Assembly (NCBI GenBank): GCA_900290095.1
Contig: OKQS01000001.1
Coordinates: 462,431-526,430, forward strand
DNA: 64,000 bases
Reading direction: 5' to 3'
Source: Khoudiadiopia massiliensis
GTDB taxonomy: Bacteria > Bacillota > Clostridia > Tissierellales > Peptoniphilaceae
Below, one piece after another: positions 27,678 through 38,389 of this stretch. The notes under the pieces were generated by a model. The model was not told the DNA's origin. It ran no database searches and was given only the letters and a program-made list of their open reading frames with translations. A program made the translations under genes and the position numbers. Within the stretch, counting starts at the first letter, position 1; the number at the start of each line of letters is the position of its first letter.

Positions 27678-29583
27678 GGCCGCCTCCTGTATTTGAACGA
27701 AGTTTTGCTTCCAACTCAAGCAAGTCCTGTAAAATTTGAGTTCTGTCTTTTCCAAGCCCGGCGAGTTTTTCATCGCTAAGTTTTACCAATTGTCTCAATT
27801 TTGCTCTTTCTTCCGAAAGTAAAATTCTTTCCGCTTTTATACAAAGCTCTATTTCCTGATCTTCAAGAAGGGCCCGGTCCTTTTTGGGGCCTTTTTCATC
27901 TTCTTCAATCAATGCGAAGATTTTTTCCGTCCCCGGTCCCGGCTTTTTCTCCCTTAAAAGGGAAGCTGCCGGAGTTATACCCCTTGCCCACATATTTAAC
28001 ATTATTGAAGCCAATTCCTTGTATTGGTCATCCGATAAAAAGTCCGAGAGAAAATCAAACCTCTTGTCGTCAATCTTGGCCCTGGCCAACCTGAGTATTA
28101 TAGCATTTTCAAGCTGTTTTCTCTCCCTGACCGCCCTTTCCTCTTCCCTTTCGCTTTCTATATCTGCGTAGTCCTCATCTTCTGTTGGGAAGTAGTCATC
28201 CTGATAGTCGTCCTCTTCAATATCATCATAATACCCATAAGGATCGGAAAAATCCTGACTCTGGCCGACCGGGGTCCTTTTTTCAAGCTTTTCTTTTTCC
28301 TGAAATTGGATTTCCTTGGCCACATCCCCATGAAGGGATTCGGGGCTCACCCCAGCCATTAAGGCAACTTTTCCTATATATATTTCTCTTTCGGAATCAG
28401 AATCAAGGCCGGCCAAAAACTTTATGGCCTCCTTCAGAAAATCAAGCCTATCCTTGTCTATTTCGAGGTTATAGCCGGTCTCTATAATTCTAAGTTCAAA
28501 TTCCGGCGGATCCAAGGCTTCCTCTATCCTCTTCTCAAACTCTTCCTTGCCGAATTTCTTTGCATAGTCATCCGGATCCATGTTGTCGGGAAGGAGGATC
28601 ATTTTCGGGACCAGCCCTACTTCTTTAAAAATGTCAACCGCCCTCCTTGAGGCCTTTATTCCGGCTGAATCCCCGTCATAGCAAAGATAAATATTTTCGC
28701 TGTATCTTTTTATCAGCTTGGCCTGGTCATGCGTCAATGAAGTACCCAAGCTTGCCATGGAATAATCTATCCCGTGGGCATATAGGCCTATGACGTCCAT
28801 GTAACCCTCCACCATCAGGATTTTTTCATGCTTATGTTTCTTCATGACTATATGTATTCCATAGAGATTTTTACCCTTATGGAAGATATCCGACTCCGGG
28901 GAATTTAAGTATTTTGGCTTGCCGTCTCCTATTACCCTTCCGCCGAAGCCGATAATTTTATTTTTGTTTGATATTATCGGGAAAATCAATCTTCTTCTGA
29001 ATTTATCGTAATAGCCCCTGCCCGATCTTGAGCTTGCAATCAGGCCAAGGTGAAGCATGTCTTCTTCCTCGTATCCGCGCTCCTTTAAATACTTATATAA
29101 GCTGTCTCCCTTGCCGTCTGCATAGCCCAGGAGAAAGGGATTGATAATTGAGGCATTATAAGACCTCTTCATAAGATAGGCTTGGGCCTCCTTGCCTATC
29201 AAAAGCTGCTTATAATAGAAGAGAGCTGCTTCCCTGTTTAACTCGTAAAGTTTCCTTCTTCTTTCTCTTTTCTCATCGTCAAATGGCCTGGCCTCCTCCA
29301 AAGGGATTCCGTACCTGTCGGCCAGAAAACGGACGGCACCCATAAAATCCAGGCCCTCCATTTTCATGATAAAGCTGATCCCGTCACCCGCTTCCCCGCA
29401 GCCGAAGCATTTATATATTCCCATTTCAGGCGTCACAACAAAGGACGGGGTCTTCTCGCTATGGAAGGGACAAAGTCCCTTCATGCTCTTGCCCTGGGCT
29501 TTCAGCTCAACGTAGGATCCTATGAGCTCACCTATGTCTATGGCGTCCTTTACCGCCTGAATGCTGTCATCAGAAAGATGCAT
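27664..29583 (-). CDS. dnaG: DNA primase
   Basis: 639 residues. It makes RNA primers for lagging-strand synthesis. The N-terminal CHC2 zinc-binding domain ([11 protein letters not shown]...CFGCGEAG) is followed by the catalytic TOPRIM domain with [10 protein letters not shown] and LCYDGDSAG (acidic Mg2+ ligands). The C-terminal part, rich in acidic and basic residues, is the helicase-binding region. Ribosome site AAAGGA lies before the ATG at 29583. The 3' end contains the rpoD ribosome site and start, so the two are coupled. Confidence 0.97.
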   Translation of the reverse strand: MHLSDDSIQAVKDAIDIGELIGSYVELKAQGKSMKGLCPFHSEKTPSFVVTPEMGIYKCFGCGEAGDGISFIMKMEGLDFMGAVRFLADRYGIPLEEARPFDDEKRERRRKLYELNREAALFYYKQLLIGKEAQAYLMKRSYNASIINPFLLGYADGKGDSLYKYLKERGYEEEDMLHLGLIASSRSGRGYYDKFRRRLIFPIISNKNKIIGFGGRVIGDGKPKYLNSPESDIFHKGKNLYGIHIVMKKHKHEKILMVEGYMDVIGLYAHGIDYSMASLGTSLTHDQAKLIKRYSENIYLCYDGDSAGIKASRRAVDIFKEVGLVPKMILLPDNMDPDDYAKKFGKEEFEKRIEEALDPPEFELRIIETGYNLEIDKDRLDFLKEAIKFLAGLDSDSEREIYIGKVALMAGVSPESLHGDVAKEIQFQEKEKLEKRTPVGQSQDFSDPYGYYDDIEEDDYQDDYFPTEDEDYADIESEREEERAVRERKQLENAIILRLARAKIDDKRFDFLSDFLSDDQYKELASIMLNMWARGITPAASLLREKKPGPGTEKIFALIEEDEKGPKKDRALLEDQEIELCIKAERILLSEERAKLRQLVKLSDEKLAGLGKDRTQILQDLLELEAKLRSNTGGGHDRW

Positions 29584-29631
29584 CTTTATCCTTTCTCTTC
29601 TCTAATCTCAGAAAAATTATCAACAGGTTCT

Positions 29632-30660
29632 TTATATCTTAGTCCATGCTTTAGGAATAAAAATGTCCTTGTATGTCCTGATCAAAAAGTCATCGGTCAT
29701 TCCGGCAATATAGTCGGCCACGATTCTTTCTGTACTTTCTCCTGCAAATTCTCCCTGATACAGAGAAAGGTGGCTTTCCGGCATGTCCTTGGGATTTTCC
29801 TGATAATATGTAAACACGTCCTCTATGATTTTTAAGAGCTTATCGTTTTCACTCTTGACAAGAGAATTTGTGTAGACCTCATTGAACATAAACTTCCTGA
29901 GCTTTTTCGAAGCTTGGTAGACCTCTTCCTCCATGCCTATATCGGCAATCCTGTCAGACTCCTCAACAACAGCTCTGACCATCTTGTCAATCCTCTCTGA
30001 TGCCGAATGGCCCAGGACCCTTGTGCAGTCTTGAGGCAGCTTGTCCTCTGACAAGACTCCCGCCCTTATGGCATCGTCAATATCGTGGTTGACATAGGCT
30101 ATCCTGTCGGCAAACTTAATAAGCCGTCCCTCTGCGGTATGGGCCAAGCCGTTTCCCGAATGGTTGGCTATCCCGTCAAGGACTTCCCAGCTCAGATTAA
30201 GGCCGATCTGCACCCTGGCCTTTTTACGTGTTTCCAAAAAAGATAGGACCCTAACAGACTGGGCAGCATGGGAAAAGCCCGGGATTATCTTCTGTAATAC
30301 ATACTCACCTGCATGGCCGAAGGGCGTATGGCCCACATCGTGGCCCAGAGCAATGGCCTCTACAAGGTCTTCATTTAAGCCCAAAGCCTTGGCCATGGTC
30401 CTGGCAATCTGTGAAACTTCAAGGGTGTGGGTTAGCCTGGTCCTGTAGTGGTCGCCTTCCGGCGATATAAAGACCTGGGTTTTATGCTTGAGCCTCCTGA
30501 AGGCTTTTGAGTGAAGGATCCTGTCCCGATCCCTTTGAAATGCCGTCCTGAAATCGTCCTCTTCCTCTCTGCTCTTCCTTCCCCTGCTGTTATGCACTCT
30601 ACAAGCAATAGGAGACAGGCTCTTGTCCTGCATCTCTTCAATGTCTTCTCTCAACAACAA
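29632..30660 (-). CDS. dgt: dGTPase-like HD-domain triphosphohydrolase
   Basis: 342 residues. The HD metal site reads HRTRLTHTLEVSQIAR ... GHDVGHTPFGHAGE, with a further Asp in IAYVNHDID; FRRLKHKTQVF is the family signature. It hydrolyses dNTPs to nucleosides and tripolyphosphate, controlling dNTP pools. The frame starts with three TTG codons in a row (30660); the first has AAAGGAG at good spacing. In B. subtilis this locus (yqfL or antar) differs, but the dgt-dnaG order occurs in many Clostridia. Confidence 0.92.
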   Translation of the reverse strand: MLLREDIEEMQDKSLSPIACRVHNSRGRKSREEEDDFRTAFQRDRDRILHSKAFRRLKHKTQVFISPEGDHYRTRLTHTLEVSQIARTMAKALGLNEDLVEAIALGHDVGHTPFGHAGEYVLQKIIPGFSHAAQSVRVLSFLETRKKARVQIGLNLSWEVLDGIANHSGNGLAHTAEGRLIKFADRIAYVNHDIDDAIRAGVLSEDKLPQDCTRVLGHSASERIDKMVRAVVEESDRIADIGMEEEVYQASKKLRKFMFNEVYTNSLVKSENDKLLKIIEDVFTYYQENPKDMPESHLSLYQGEFAGESTERIVADYIAGMTDDFLIRTYKDIFIPKAWTKI

Positions 30661-30780
30661 GTCCTGTCTCCTTTCGTATTAAAACAATAAAAATATTTAC
30701 GGGAAGTTTATACCCCATTAATGTGTTTTTAATGTTTTTATTTTATTGTCTTAGGCTTTAGGCATAAATATTTTATAAAA

Positions 30781-32859
30781 TTACTCATCCCCTTCTCTTA
30801 CTATCAAAGTCGGATCCATGATTAATAGGATCAAGTCGTTAATCCTGTTCAACATGAAGAGTCTTGAAGCCTTCAAGGCCTCGTTATCTACCAATATCAT
30901 GGTCTTGTCCATATAGTCGTTTATGATCTTCATCCAAGAATCCAAAAGTATGAGGGCCTGCTCATAGTTTCCCTTTTCTATGTTGTCTTTAATGGTAGCT
31001 TCCCTGTCAAATGATGAATAGATCTCCTTGTCCAAATCCTCAAGGACCTCAACATTCAGGTCTTGGCCCTGATAATTCTTGGACATATTGGCAACTCTAA
31101 CGAAGCTCGTTATAAGGTCATTGCCCCCCTCTTCAAGATAGGCCTGGACAGCCTTTGTCATCTCCTCTATCGATAGGAGGTCTTCGCTCATGCCGGCGAA
31201 GGCGGCATCAATTATATCGTAGCGAACTCCGTCCTCCAGGAGCTTGGTTCTCAGCCTGCCCATAAAGAAGTCGCCAATTTTTTCCATCACCTGATCATAA
31301 TCAAAAATGAGATTTTGCTGTTCAAGATATATTAAGAGGGCGTCCCTGAACCTCTCCTTCAGGTTTATATGGAGTGATTCGGCCCTTATTATGTCAATTA
31401 TTCCTATGGCGGCTCTCCTGAGTCCGAAAGGATCCTGGGACCCGGTGACCTCAACTCCTATAGCATAGAGACCGGCAATTGTATCAATCTTGTCGGCTAG
31501 GGAAAGAATTAGGCCGGCAGTTGATTCGGGGAGTTTGGCACCTGAGACTTGGGGCATGTACTGCTCTCCGATTGCCTGGGCTGTAATGGCCTTCTCGCCT
31601 GATTTTTCCGCGTATATTTTGCCCATGGTCCCTTGGAGCTCAGTAAACTCAATAACCATCTTTGTTACAAGGTCTGCTTTTGAAAGCTTGGCAGCCCTCT
31701 CTGCAATCTCCATGGTTTCTTCACCACACTCCATGTCCCTTCCCAGGCCCTCAACAAGATCAGCCGTTCTTTCGCTCTTTTCCAGCATATTCCCGAGCTC
31801 ATCATGGAATTTTACTTCTTCAAGTTTCGGCAGGTAGTCCTCGAGTTTTATCTCCAGGTCCTGGTCATAGAAGAACTTGGCATCTTCAAGCCTGGGGACA
31901 AGGACTTTTTCATTCCCTTTGATGACATTCTCAATACCCTCTTCGTTCCCGTTTCTTACTGAGAGGAAGAAGGGCATGAGGTTATCCTTGTCGTCAAGGA
32001 CCGGAAAATATCTCTGGTGGTCCTTCATTGGGGTAACTATGACTTCCTTGGGGAGTTTGAGGTATTCATTTGGGATTTTGCCTATGAAGACCGTGGGATA
32101 CTCTACTATGTGGACAACTTCATCCATCAGTTCATCATCTTCCATGGGCAGGCCGCCTATCTCCCTCGCAGCCCTGTTCAAGCCCCTTAAAATGATGTCC
32201 CTTCTCTCCTCTTCATCGACTATAACAAATTCCTTTTTGAGTTTTTCCTCATAGGAATCTATCTTTTCAATTTTTATATCCCCGCTTCCTAAAAAGCGGT
32301 GGCCGCTTGTAACATTGCCTACCTCAATGCCTTCAAGATCAAATGCCAGGACCTGGTCGTTATAAATGGACAGGATCCTTCTTATGGGCCTGAGAAATCT
32401 CAGGTTCTTCCCGCCCCAGCGCATGGCCCTGGGATTTGAAATTTTCCTGATTGCCTTGGGAATGACATCCGCCAGAACATCAGGTATTGATATTTCATCC
32501 TTCTTGATCTTGGCAAAGACATATTCATCTTTGCCGGTATTCTCGATATAGGTGTCTTCCAGGGAAATGCCCTTGCTTTTCATAAAGCCGATTAAGGCCT
32601 TGCCGGGATTTCCTTCAGAGTCATAGGCGGCCTTTTTTGACGGCCCCCTTACAATCTCGAAATCTTCCTTTTGTAACTCTTTAATATCGTTGAGCCAAAG
32701 GGCAAAGCGTCTCGGGGTGGATTGGCATCTCAGGCTTTCAAAGCCCAGCCCCTTCTCTTTCATAAGGCTTGTAACATTGTCTTCAAGCTGTTTTTTTGTT
32801 GAATCAATATACCTCGAAGGGAACTCTTCAACGCCTATTTCTAAAAGATAATTATTCAC
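30781..32859 (-). CDS. glyS: Glycyl-tRNA synthetase beta subunit
   Basis: 692 residues, full length for the alpha2beta2-type enzyme. It begins [17 protein letters not shown], has HRFLG..., [33 protein letters not shown] and the [12 protein letters not shown] motifs (HD-like and anticodon-binding parts). The beta subunit binds tRNA-Gly. It starts 8 bp inside the glyQ 3' end, so translation is coupled. No T-box leader is seen in front of glyQ. Confidence 0.97.
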   Translation of the reverse strand: MNNYLLEIGVEEFPSRYIDSTKKQLEDNVTSLMKEKGLGFESLRCQSTPRRFALWLNDIKELQKEDFEIVRGPSKKAAYDSEGNPGKALIGFMKSKGISLEDTYIENTGKDEYVFAKIKKDEISIPDVLADVIPKAIRKISNPRAMRWGGKNLRFLRPIRRILSIYNDQVLAFDLEGIEVGNVTSGHRFLGSGDIKIEKIDSYEEKLKKEFVIVDEEERRDIILRGLNRAAREIGGLPMEDDELMDEVVHIVEYPTVFIGKIPNEYLKLPKEVIVTPMKDHQRYFPVLDDKDNLMPFFLSVRNGNEEGIENVIKGNEKVLVPRLEDAKFFYDQDLEIKLEDYLPKLEEVKFHDELGNMLEKSERTADLVEGLGRDMECGEETMEIAERAAKLSKADLVTKMVIEFTELQGTMGKIYAEKSGEKAITAQAIGEQYMPQVSGAKLPESTAGLILSLADKIDTIAGLYAIGVEVTGSQDPFGLRRAAIGIIDIIRAESLHINLKERFRDALLIYLEQQNLIFDYDQVMEKIGDFFMGRLRTKLLEDGVRYDIIDAAFAGMSEDLLSIEEMTKAVQAYLEEGGNDLITSFVRVANMSKNYQGQDLNVEVLEDLDKEIYSSFDREATIKDNIEKGNYEQALILLDSWMKIINDYMDKTMILVDNEALKASRLFMLNRINDLILLIMDPTLIVREGDE

Positions 32860-33736
32860 TTATTCCCTCCTTATGCAGTAAAGGATAACCCGCTTCTTTC
32901 CTATTTTCCAAGTAAAGCTCGGCTACAGCCCTTGCCAGATCTCTTACCCTGCCTATATAGTGATTTCTTTCTGATACGGCAATGGCTCCTCTGGCGTCGA
33001 GCAGGTTAAAAACATGTGAGCACTTCAAAACATAGTCATATGCCGGATAGACCAAACCCACTTCCAGCTGGTCCTTGGCCTCGGCTTCGTAGATCTCAAA
33101 AAGGCTCGTCAGCCTTTCAATATTGGCGGTTTCAAAAGCGTACTTGGACTGCTCATACTCGGGCAGCTTAAATATATCGCCGTATTTTAACTCATCATTC
33201 CATTGGAGGTCGAAAACATTGTCAACCCCCTGAATATACATGGCTATTCTTTCCAAACCCATGGTGATTTCGCCGGCTTCAATATCCAAGGCTATACCTC
33301 CAACCTGCTGGAAATAGGTGAACTGGGTTATTTCCATGCCGTCAAGCCAGACTTCCCAGCCTACTCCCCAGGCTCCGAGTGTCGGAGATTCCCAGTTATC
33401 CTCAACAAATCGAATGTCGTGCATCTTTGGATCTATACCCAAGACCTCAAGGCTCTTTAAATACAGGTCCTGAATATTGTCCGGTGCCGGCTGAAGAATA
33501 ATCTGGAGCTGGTGGTGCTGGTAAAGGCGATTGGGATTCTCCCCGTAACGCCCGTCAGCCGGCCTTCTTGACGGTTCGACATAGACCACATGCCAGGGTT
33601 CCGGTCCAAGGGTTCTTAAAAATGTATTAGGATTCATGGTTCCGGCGCCCTTTTCAATGTCATAGGGTTCCATAACGGCACAACCCGCTCCGGCCCAATA
33701 ATCTTCCAATTTCATGATCATCTCTTGTAAATGCAT
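32852..33736 (-). CDS. glyQ: Glycyl-tRNA synthetase alpha subunit
   Basis: 294 residues, full length. The class II catalytic subunit: [50 protein letters not shown] and [25 protein letters not shown] are diagnostic. It activates glycine with ATP. Start ATG at 33736 with GAGGAGG. An extended -10-like TGATACAAT right after the recO stop (near 33761-33769) might give an extra start of transcription. It follows recO by 30 bp and overlaps glyS by 8 bp. Confidence 0.98.
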   Translation of the reverse strand: MHLQEMIMKLEDYWAGAGCAVMEPYDIEKGAGTMNPNTFLRTLGPEPWHVVYVEPSRRPADGRYGENPNRLYQHHQLQIILQPAPDNIQDLYLKSLEVLGIDPKMHDIRFVEDNWESPTLGAWGVGWEVWLDGMEITQFTYFQQVGGIALDIEAGEITMGLERIAMYIQGVDNVFDLQWNDELKYGDIFKLPEYEQSKYAFETANIERLTSLFEIYEAEAKDQLEVGLVYPAYDYVLKCSHVFNLLDARGAIAVSERNHYIGRVRDLARAVAELYLENRKEAGYPLLHKEGISE

Positions 33737-33766
33737 AAAGCCTCCTCATTTTCCTTGCAGATTGTA

Positions 33767-34531
33767 TCACAAAACGCCAAGAGCTTGTAGCATTCCTACG
33801 CTCTTGAGGCGCTCGATTCCGGTATGGATTAAAAAATAGTTGAGCACAATATGGTCCACACCAATATATGTATCTTTATTCTCTTTCCGTGTCCCGTCAA
33901 GAAGGTCTTCAAAGCTCTTTCCCATGTATTGCAGGACCTCCCTGTATTGGTCGCTACTGAGTTTTTTTACCTGTCCTAAGCCGGTGTGGTCCTGACAGAC
34001 CATACCGCCCGAATCGGGAGAAAAGAAATATGGGCCCTCTTTTATTTCCCGGCCGCATTCAACACAGGTGTTCAAATATGGCCGGAAGCCCAAAAAGCTT
34101 ATGAGCTTTAAAATATAAGCTCCTAAAAGCCTGCTGACTCCGATCCTGTCGGCCCTTTCCAAAGCTTCAAGGTAGGCACTCGTTAAGTCATATATATTGG
34201 GATCGGCCTGGCTAAAAATTACCTTGGTCAAAATTTCCATCCCCAGCTGGGCTCCCGCCAGCCTCTCGACCGACTGCCTTAATCCCAGGTGGGCTTTTTC
34301 AATCTGACCGTCCTTGAAATAAAAAGAGGACCTGCCCTTAACCAGGTTAAATATGCCCTCCACATAGGGTTGGCTCAAATTGGTGGCCGGACTTCCCTTC
34401 CTCTTAGCCCCCCTGGCCATGAATGAAAGCCTCCCCAAATCCCGGCTGAAGATATCAACCATCTTTGAAGATTCTTTTACATCATAGGCTCGTAAAACAA
34501 GGGCTTTTAAATTATTAGTCTCTGTCACCAT
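33767..34531 (-). CDS. recO: DNA repair protein RecO
   Basis: 254 residues. The N-terminal OB fold (KALVLRAYDVKESSKMVDIFSRDLGRLSFMARGAKR) and the central helical part with the zinc-binding cluster CVECGREIKEGPYFF...CQDHTG are intact. RecO helps load RecA at gaps. It overlaps the 3' end of the ybeY-era gene by 17 bp, matching the era-recO-glyQ-glyS order of Bacillus. Confidence 0.95.
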   Translation of the reverse strand: MVTETNNLKALVLRAYDVKESSKMVDIFSRDLGRLSFMARGAKRKGSPATNLSQPYVEGIFNLVKGRSSFYFKDGQIEKAHLGLRQSVERLAGAQLGMEILTKVIFSQADPNIYDLTSAYLEALERADRIGVSRLLGAYILKLISFLGFRPYLNTCVECGREIKEGPYFFSPDSGGMVCQDHTGLGQVKKLSSDQYREVLQYMGKSFEDLLDGTRKENKDTYIGVDHIVLNYFLIHTGIERLKSVGMLQALGVL

Positions 34532-35894
34532 ATCCTAAAGCTTCGATCCTCTTTTTCCTTTTTCTCCAATTTTTATCGACCTTGACCCAGGTCTTTAGGT
34601 TGACCCTGGTCATCAGGAATGATTCTATATCTTTTCTAGCGCCACTGGCAATCATCTTGAGGGTTTTTCCACCCTTTCCGATGACTATTCCCTTGTGACT
34701 GTCCCTTTCGACGACAATGCAGGCGTCAATGTCAATGAGGTCCTTATCTTCCCTCTTGTGCATTTTATCAATGACCACCGCTATGCCGTGGGGGACTTCT
34801 TCTCTAAGATTATTCAGGCAGGCCCCCCTGATTATCTCGCTGACTATGAAGCGCTCCGACCTGTCGGTTATCATGTCATCCGGATAATATTGGGGTCCCT
34901 GAGGCAAAAGCTCATAGAGAACTTCATTCAGTCGGTCCAGGCCTTGGCCGGTCTTGGCCGATATTGCCAGGACTTCCTCAAAAATCCCCATATCCTCGTA
35001 TAGTTTTATATTTGCATCCAAGCTCACCTGATCAGCCAGGTCCAGCTTATTTAAGAGGCAAACTTTTTTTAAGCCTTCTTTTTCCTTGAGCATATCAAGG
35101 ACCATGGAATCAAGCCTTCCCGGCTTATCCCCGACTTCTGTTATGTAAAGGCAGAGGTCCAGGCCCGATAAGGAGTCCCTGCTCAATTTGAGCATTTCTT
35201 TTCCCAACTCATTCTTTGGTGACTGGACACCCGGAGTATCGAAAATTATGGCCTGCATATGGGCTTGGTTGTATATATATAGTATCTCATTCCTTGTCGT
35301 TTGAGCCTTGTCTGAAACAATGGAGAGCTTCTCCTCCATCAAGGCATTTAAAAGACTTGATTTGCCCACATTGGGCCTGCCAATAAGTCCCACATAGCCT
35401 GAATGAAATTCTCTCTCATCCGACAGGTCCAGCCTCTTTATAGCCTCTTTTTCCCTAGCCCGCATAAGCTTCTTGTCATCTTCTTCCATATGGTCATATC
35501 CCAAGAGGTGGAGGAGGGAATGAATACATAGATAAACGGCCTCTCTCTCCTCGGAATGGCCAAACTCCTCAGCTTGGGACTTTACCCTGTCATAGTTGAC
35601 GACAATATCTCCAAGCATAATCGGACCCATTTCCCCGTAGATTCCCTCTTTTAAGCTGTCAAGCTCTTCCTTCTCCAAAAGGGGAAAGCTCAGGACATCA
35701 GTTTCCTTGTCAATGCTTCTAAAATCCCTGTTGAGCCTTCTGATCTCCTCCCCATCCACAAAGGACATGGAAACCACCGGATCAGAGGATATTCCTTCCA
35801 TTGTAAAAACAAGAGAAAGCGCCTCTTCCAGGCGCCCTCTCATTTGATCGGTCAGATTAAATTCTTTGTCCCTTATATCAATTTCCAGAATCAC
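34515..35894 (-). CDS. YbeY-Era fusion protein
   Basis: 459 residues from a GTG at 35894 (GGGAGG four bases upstream); the frame opens earlier at 35972 without support. Residues 1-150 are a complete YbeY rRNA endonuclease/maturation factor with the metal-site HSLLHLLGYDH (H125, H129, H135) and DVLSFPL. Residues about 160-459 are a complete Era GTPase: G1 GRPNVGKSS (172-180), DTPG (219-222), NKLD (282-285) and a KH domain with VIGKGGKTLK. There is no stop or frameshift between them. Both act in 16S rRNA 3' maturation and 30S assembly. In B. subtilis dgkA and cdd separate ybeY and era; here they are missing and the two genes are one. It overlaps phoH (17 bp) and recO. Confidence 0.93.
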   Translation of the reverse strand: MILEIDIRDKEFNLTDQMRGRLEEALSLVFTMEGISSDPVVSMSFVDGEEIRRLNRDFRSIDKETDVLSFPLLEKEELDSLKEGIYGEMGPIMLGDIVVNYDRVKSQAEEFGHSEEREAVYLCIHSLLHLLGYDHMEEDDKKLMRAREKEAIKRLDLSDEREFHSGYVGLIGRPNVGKSSLLNALMEEKLSIVSDKAQTTRNEILYIYNQAHMQAIIFDTPGVQSPKNELGKEMLKLSRDSLSGLDLCLYITEVGDKPGRLDSMVLDMLKEKEGLKKVCLLNKLDLADQVSLDANIKLYEDMGIFEEVLAISAKTGQGLDRLNEVLYELLPQGPQYYPDDMITDRSERFIVSEIIRGACLNNLREEVPHGIAVVIDKMHKREDKDLIDIDACIVVERDSHKGIVIGKGGKTLKMIASGARKDIESFLMTRVNLKTWVKVDKNWRKRKKRIEALGYGDRD

Positions 35895-36903
35895 TTTTCC
35901 TCCCGGTAAAACTATGCTTTTCCTTTTTTCCACTTTTCTTATCAAAGCTTGAATCGTATTTTTCAAAGGCATCTATGACCCGTTGGACCAGGGGATGTCT
36001 GACAACATCCGCCCTGTTAAAATAGCAGAATGATACTCCGTCAATGCCTTTGAGAATATTCTGAATTATTTTTAATCCCGATTTTTTCCCATAGGGTAGG
36101 TCAATCTGGGTCACATCCCCTGTAATGACTGCCTTTGACCCATAGCCCAACCTGGTCAAAAACATCTTCATCTGCTGGAGACTCGTGTTCTGGGCCTCAT
36201 CGAGGACTATGAAAGAATTGTCCAGGGTTCGGCCCCTCATGTAGGCCAAGGGAGCCACTTCTATTTGGCCCTTCTCCTTCAATTTTAAATATGAATCCGG
36301 TCCCAGTATTTCATAAATAGCGTCATAAAGGGGTCTCAGATAGGGGTCGATCTTCTCCTGCAAATCACCGGGCAGAAAACCCAGGCTCTCGCCTGCTTCA
36401 ACTGCAGGTCTTGTTAGGATTATCCTGTTGACTTCCCCGGCCTTAAAGGCCCTAATGGCCATAGCCATGGCAAGGTAGGTCTTGCCCGTTCCGGCAGGGC
36501 CTATTCCGAATGTAAAGCCGTTTTCCGAAATGGCATCCACATACCTCTTCTGACCCATGGTCTTTGCCCTTATCGGCCGTCCTGCAGCCGTGGTTATCAG
36601 AACTTCTTTTAAGAGCTTGGCCACGGGCAGGCTGGTATCCTCCTGTTGGATATTTATTAGATACTCCACTTCCGGTTTGCTTATATAGTTCTGCCTGTCT
36701 ATAACTTCCTGCATACTGTTGAGTATGTGACTTGCCAGTGCTATATCATATTCTTCCCCGCTGAGTTGGAGCATGCCGTCCACCAACCTCATCCTTACGC
36801 TGAGCCTGTCCTCGAGCAGCTTCCTGTTGGAATCCAATTGCCCGAATATAGCTTCGTAGTCTTCAATGCTTCTTGTTTTTTCAGTCCAAAGTTTTGTTAC
36901 CAT
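35878..36903 (-). CDS. phoH: PhoH-like ATPase
   Basis: 341 residues, YbeZ/PhoH family. Walker A is GPAGTGKTYLAMAMA and Walker B is FIVLDEAQNT; ILTRPAVEAGESLGFLPGDL and LGYGSKAVITGDVTQIDLP are family signatures. PhoH proteins act with YbeY in rRNA processing and RNA quality control. It sits directly before ybeY-era with a 17-bp overlap, so PhoH, YbeY and Era are made together. The ATG at 36903 has AGGAG somewhat far upstream. Confidence 0.95.
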   Translation of the reverse strand: MVTKLWTEKTRSIEDYEAIFGQLDSNRKLLEDRLSVRMRLVDGMLQLSGEEYDIALASHILNSMQEVIDRQNYISKPEVEYLINIQQEDTSLPVAKLLKEVLITTAAGRPIRAKTMGQKRYVDAISENGFTFGIGPAGTGKTYLAMAMAIRAFKAGEVNRIILTRPAVEAGESLGFLPGDLQEKIDPYLRPLYDAIYEILGPDSYLKLKEKGQIEVAPLAYMRGRTLDNSFIVLDEAQNTSLQQMKMFLTRLGYGSKAVITGDVTQIDLPYGKKSGLKIIQNILKGIDGVSFCYFNRADVVRHPLVQRVIDAFEKYDSSFDKKSGKKEKHSFTGRKSDSGN

Positions 36904-36921
36904 ATAACGTCTTTCAATCTC

Positions 36922-37368
36922 CTATCTGCCCTTCCTCTTCGACAGGGGCGGGGCAAGTATTTCACTCCAGATTATAGCATTTTTTAAATCCTGTTTTTTG
37001 CCTTCATCGTAAATGCCTGTCTTAACGGAGTTTTTTCCCCGATCTTCATATCCCGGTCCCATGTGAATGGCCAACTTGGTCTCCATTGGCGGGGCCTTTT
37101 TTATTTCATGACTTTTCTTTTTTTCTTTCTCTCTCTTTTTATTATAGGGATTTTCGGCACTCTCGGGCTTCTTCGGCTCTTCAGCCAAGCCATAAGCATC
37201 CTCAAACTTCTTCTCCAAACTTCTCAGGAATTCTTTGGCCTTATTGAGGTTCCTTTCGGCCAGGTTGGCCTTATTAGCTTCCTCAGCCTGCTTGCAGGCA
37301 GAACCCTTCCTCATGGCCTGCCTCTCTTCGAAGCTTGTTCCCTTGTACTTGATTTTTTTATCGGTCAT
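36922..37368 (-). CDS. Unknown highly charged protein
   Basis: 148 residues, hydrophilic and lysine/glutamate-rich, no membrane segment or signal peptide. An N-terminal helical part (EERQAMRKGSACKQAEEANKANLAERNL) looks able to form a coiled coil. A Lys/Glu run follows (about 75-95). The C-terminal 50 residues (METKLAIHMGPGYEDRGKNSVKTGIYDEGKK) are less charged. I do not recognise a family. It occupies the position of yqfB/yqfC/yqfD in Bacillus, between floA and phoH, but does not resemble them. Confidence 0.65.
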   Translation of the reverse strand: MTDKKIKYKGTSFEERQAMRKGSACKQAEEANKANLAERNLNKAKEFLRSLEKKFEDAYGLAEEPKKPESAENPYNKKREKEKKKSHEIKKAPPMETKLAIHMGPGYEDRGKNSVKTGIYDEGKKQDLKNAIIWSEILAPPLSKRKGR

Positions 37369-37394
37369 AGCTGCCTCGAATCTTTATTCGGAAA

Positions 37395-38381
37395 TCAGCG
37401 GTCTTCGTTCTGCTTGCCCTCTTCACCACCTATTGATTCCCTCATCCTTGTGTCGGCATTTATATTTTTCATGTTGTAATAATCCATAACACCTATATTG
37501 CCGGATTCCAATGCTGCTGCCAAGGCCTTGGGGATCTCTGCCTCGGCTTCAACAACCTTGGCCCTTTGACGGCGGATTTCAGCTATCATCTCCTGCTCGG
37601 TCGCTACGGCCTGGGCCCTTCTCTCCTCAGCCTTGGCCTGGGAAATCTGCTTATCAGCCTCTGCCTGCTCGGTCATAAGCTTGGCTCCAACGTTTCTTCC
37701 GACATCAACATCAGCTATATCAATTGAGAGGATCTCAAAGGCTGTTCCTGAGTCAAGTCCCTTGTCCAAAACCGTCTTTGAAATGGCATCCGGATTTTCA
37801 AGAACTTCTGTATGTGAAGCTGAAGATCCTACAGTAGTTACAATGCCTTCTCCGACACGGGCGATTATGGTAGCCTCACCGGCACCGCCGACCAGGCTCT
37901 TTATGTTGACCCTGACAGTCACCTTGGCTTTTACAATAACCTCTATTCCGTTTTTGGCAACTGCGGCGATCTGAGGAGTCTCAATTACTTTCGGATTAAC
38001 CGAAACCTGAACGGCTTCAAATACATTTCTTCCTGCCAGATCAATGGCTGTGGCTTCCTGGAAGTCCAGGTCAATATTTGCCCTCTGTGATGCTATAAGG
38101 GCATCAACTACGGAGTTTACGTTACCACCTGCCAAATAATGGGCTTCAAGCTCTCCCAAATTGAGTTTCAAACCGGCCTTAGTAGCCTTGATCATGGGGT
38201 TTACGATTTTTGAAGGGTTGACCCTCCTGAGTCTCATGCCAAAAAGATTGGCAATACCTACCTTTACGCCTGAGAATTTTGCCGCTATCCAAAGTCCTAC
38301 AGGGACAAAGGTGAAAAACACTGAAACTACAAAAACTATTACTATTCCCTGGATAATAATCCCAATATTATTTACGTTCAT
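37395..38381 (-). CDS. floA: Flotillin-like protein FloA
   Basis: 328 residues, B. subtilis YqfA type. A single N-terminal membrane helix ([28 protein letters not shown]) is followed by [27 protein letters not shown] and a repeated Ala/Glu-rich coiled-coil region ([21 protein letters not shown]). It organises membrane microdomains. The preceding gene encodes the NfeD partner, as in other Bacillota; the gap is 8 bp. Confidence 0.95.
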   Translation of the reverse strand: MNVNNIGIIIQGIVIVFVVSVFFTFVPVGLWIAAKFSGVKVGIANLFGMRLRRVNPSKIVNPMIKATKAGLKLNLGELEAHYLAGGNVNSVVDALIASQRANIDLDFQEATAIDLAGRNVFEAVQVSVNPKVIETPQIAAVAKNGIEVIVKAKVTVRVNIKSLVGGAGEATIIARVGEGIVTTVGSSASHTEVLENPDAISKTVLDKGLDSGTAFEILSIDIADVDVGRNVGAKLMTEQAEADKQISQAKAEERRAQAVATEQEMIAEIRRQRAKVVEAEAEIPKALAAALESGNIGVMDYYNMKNINADTRMRESIGGEEGKQNEDR

Positions 38382-38389
38382 TTTTCCTC

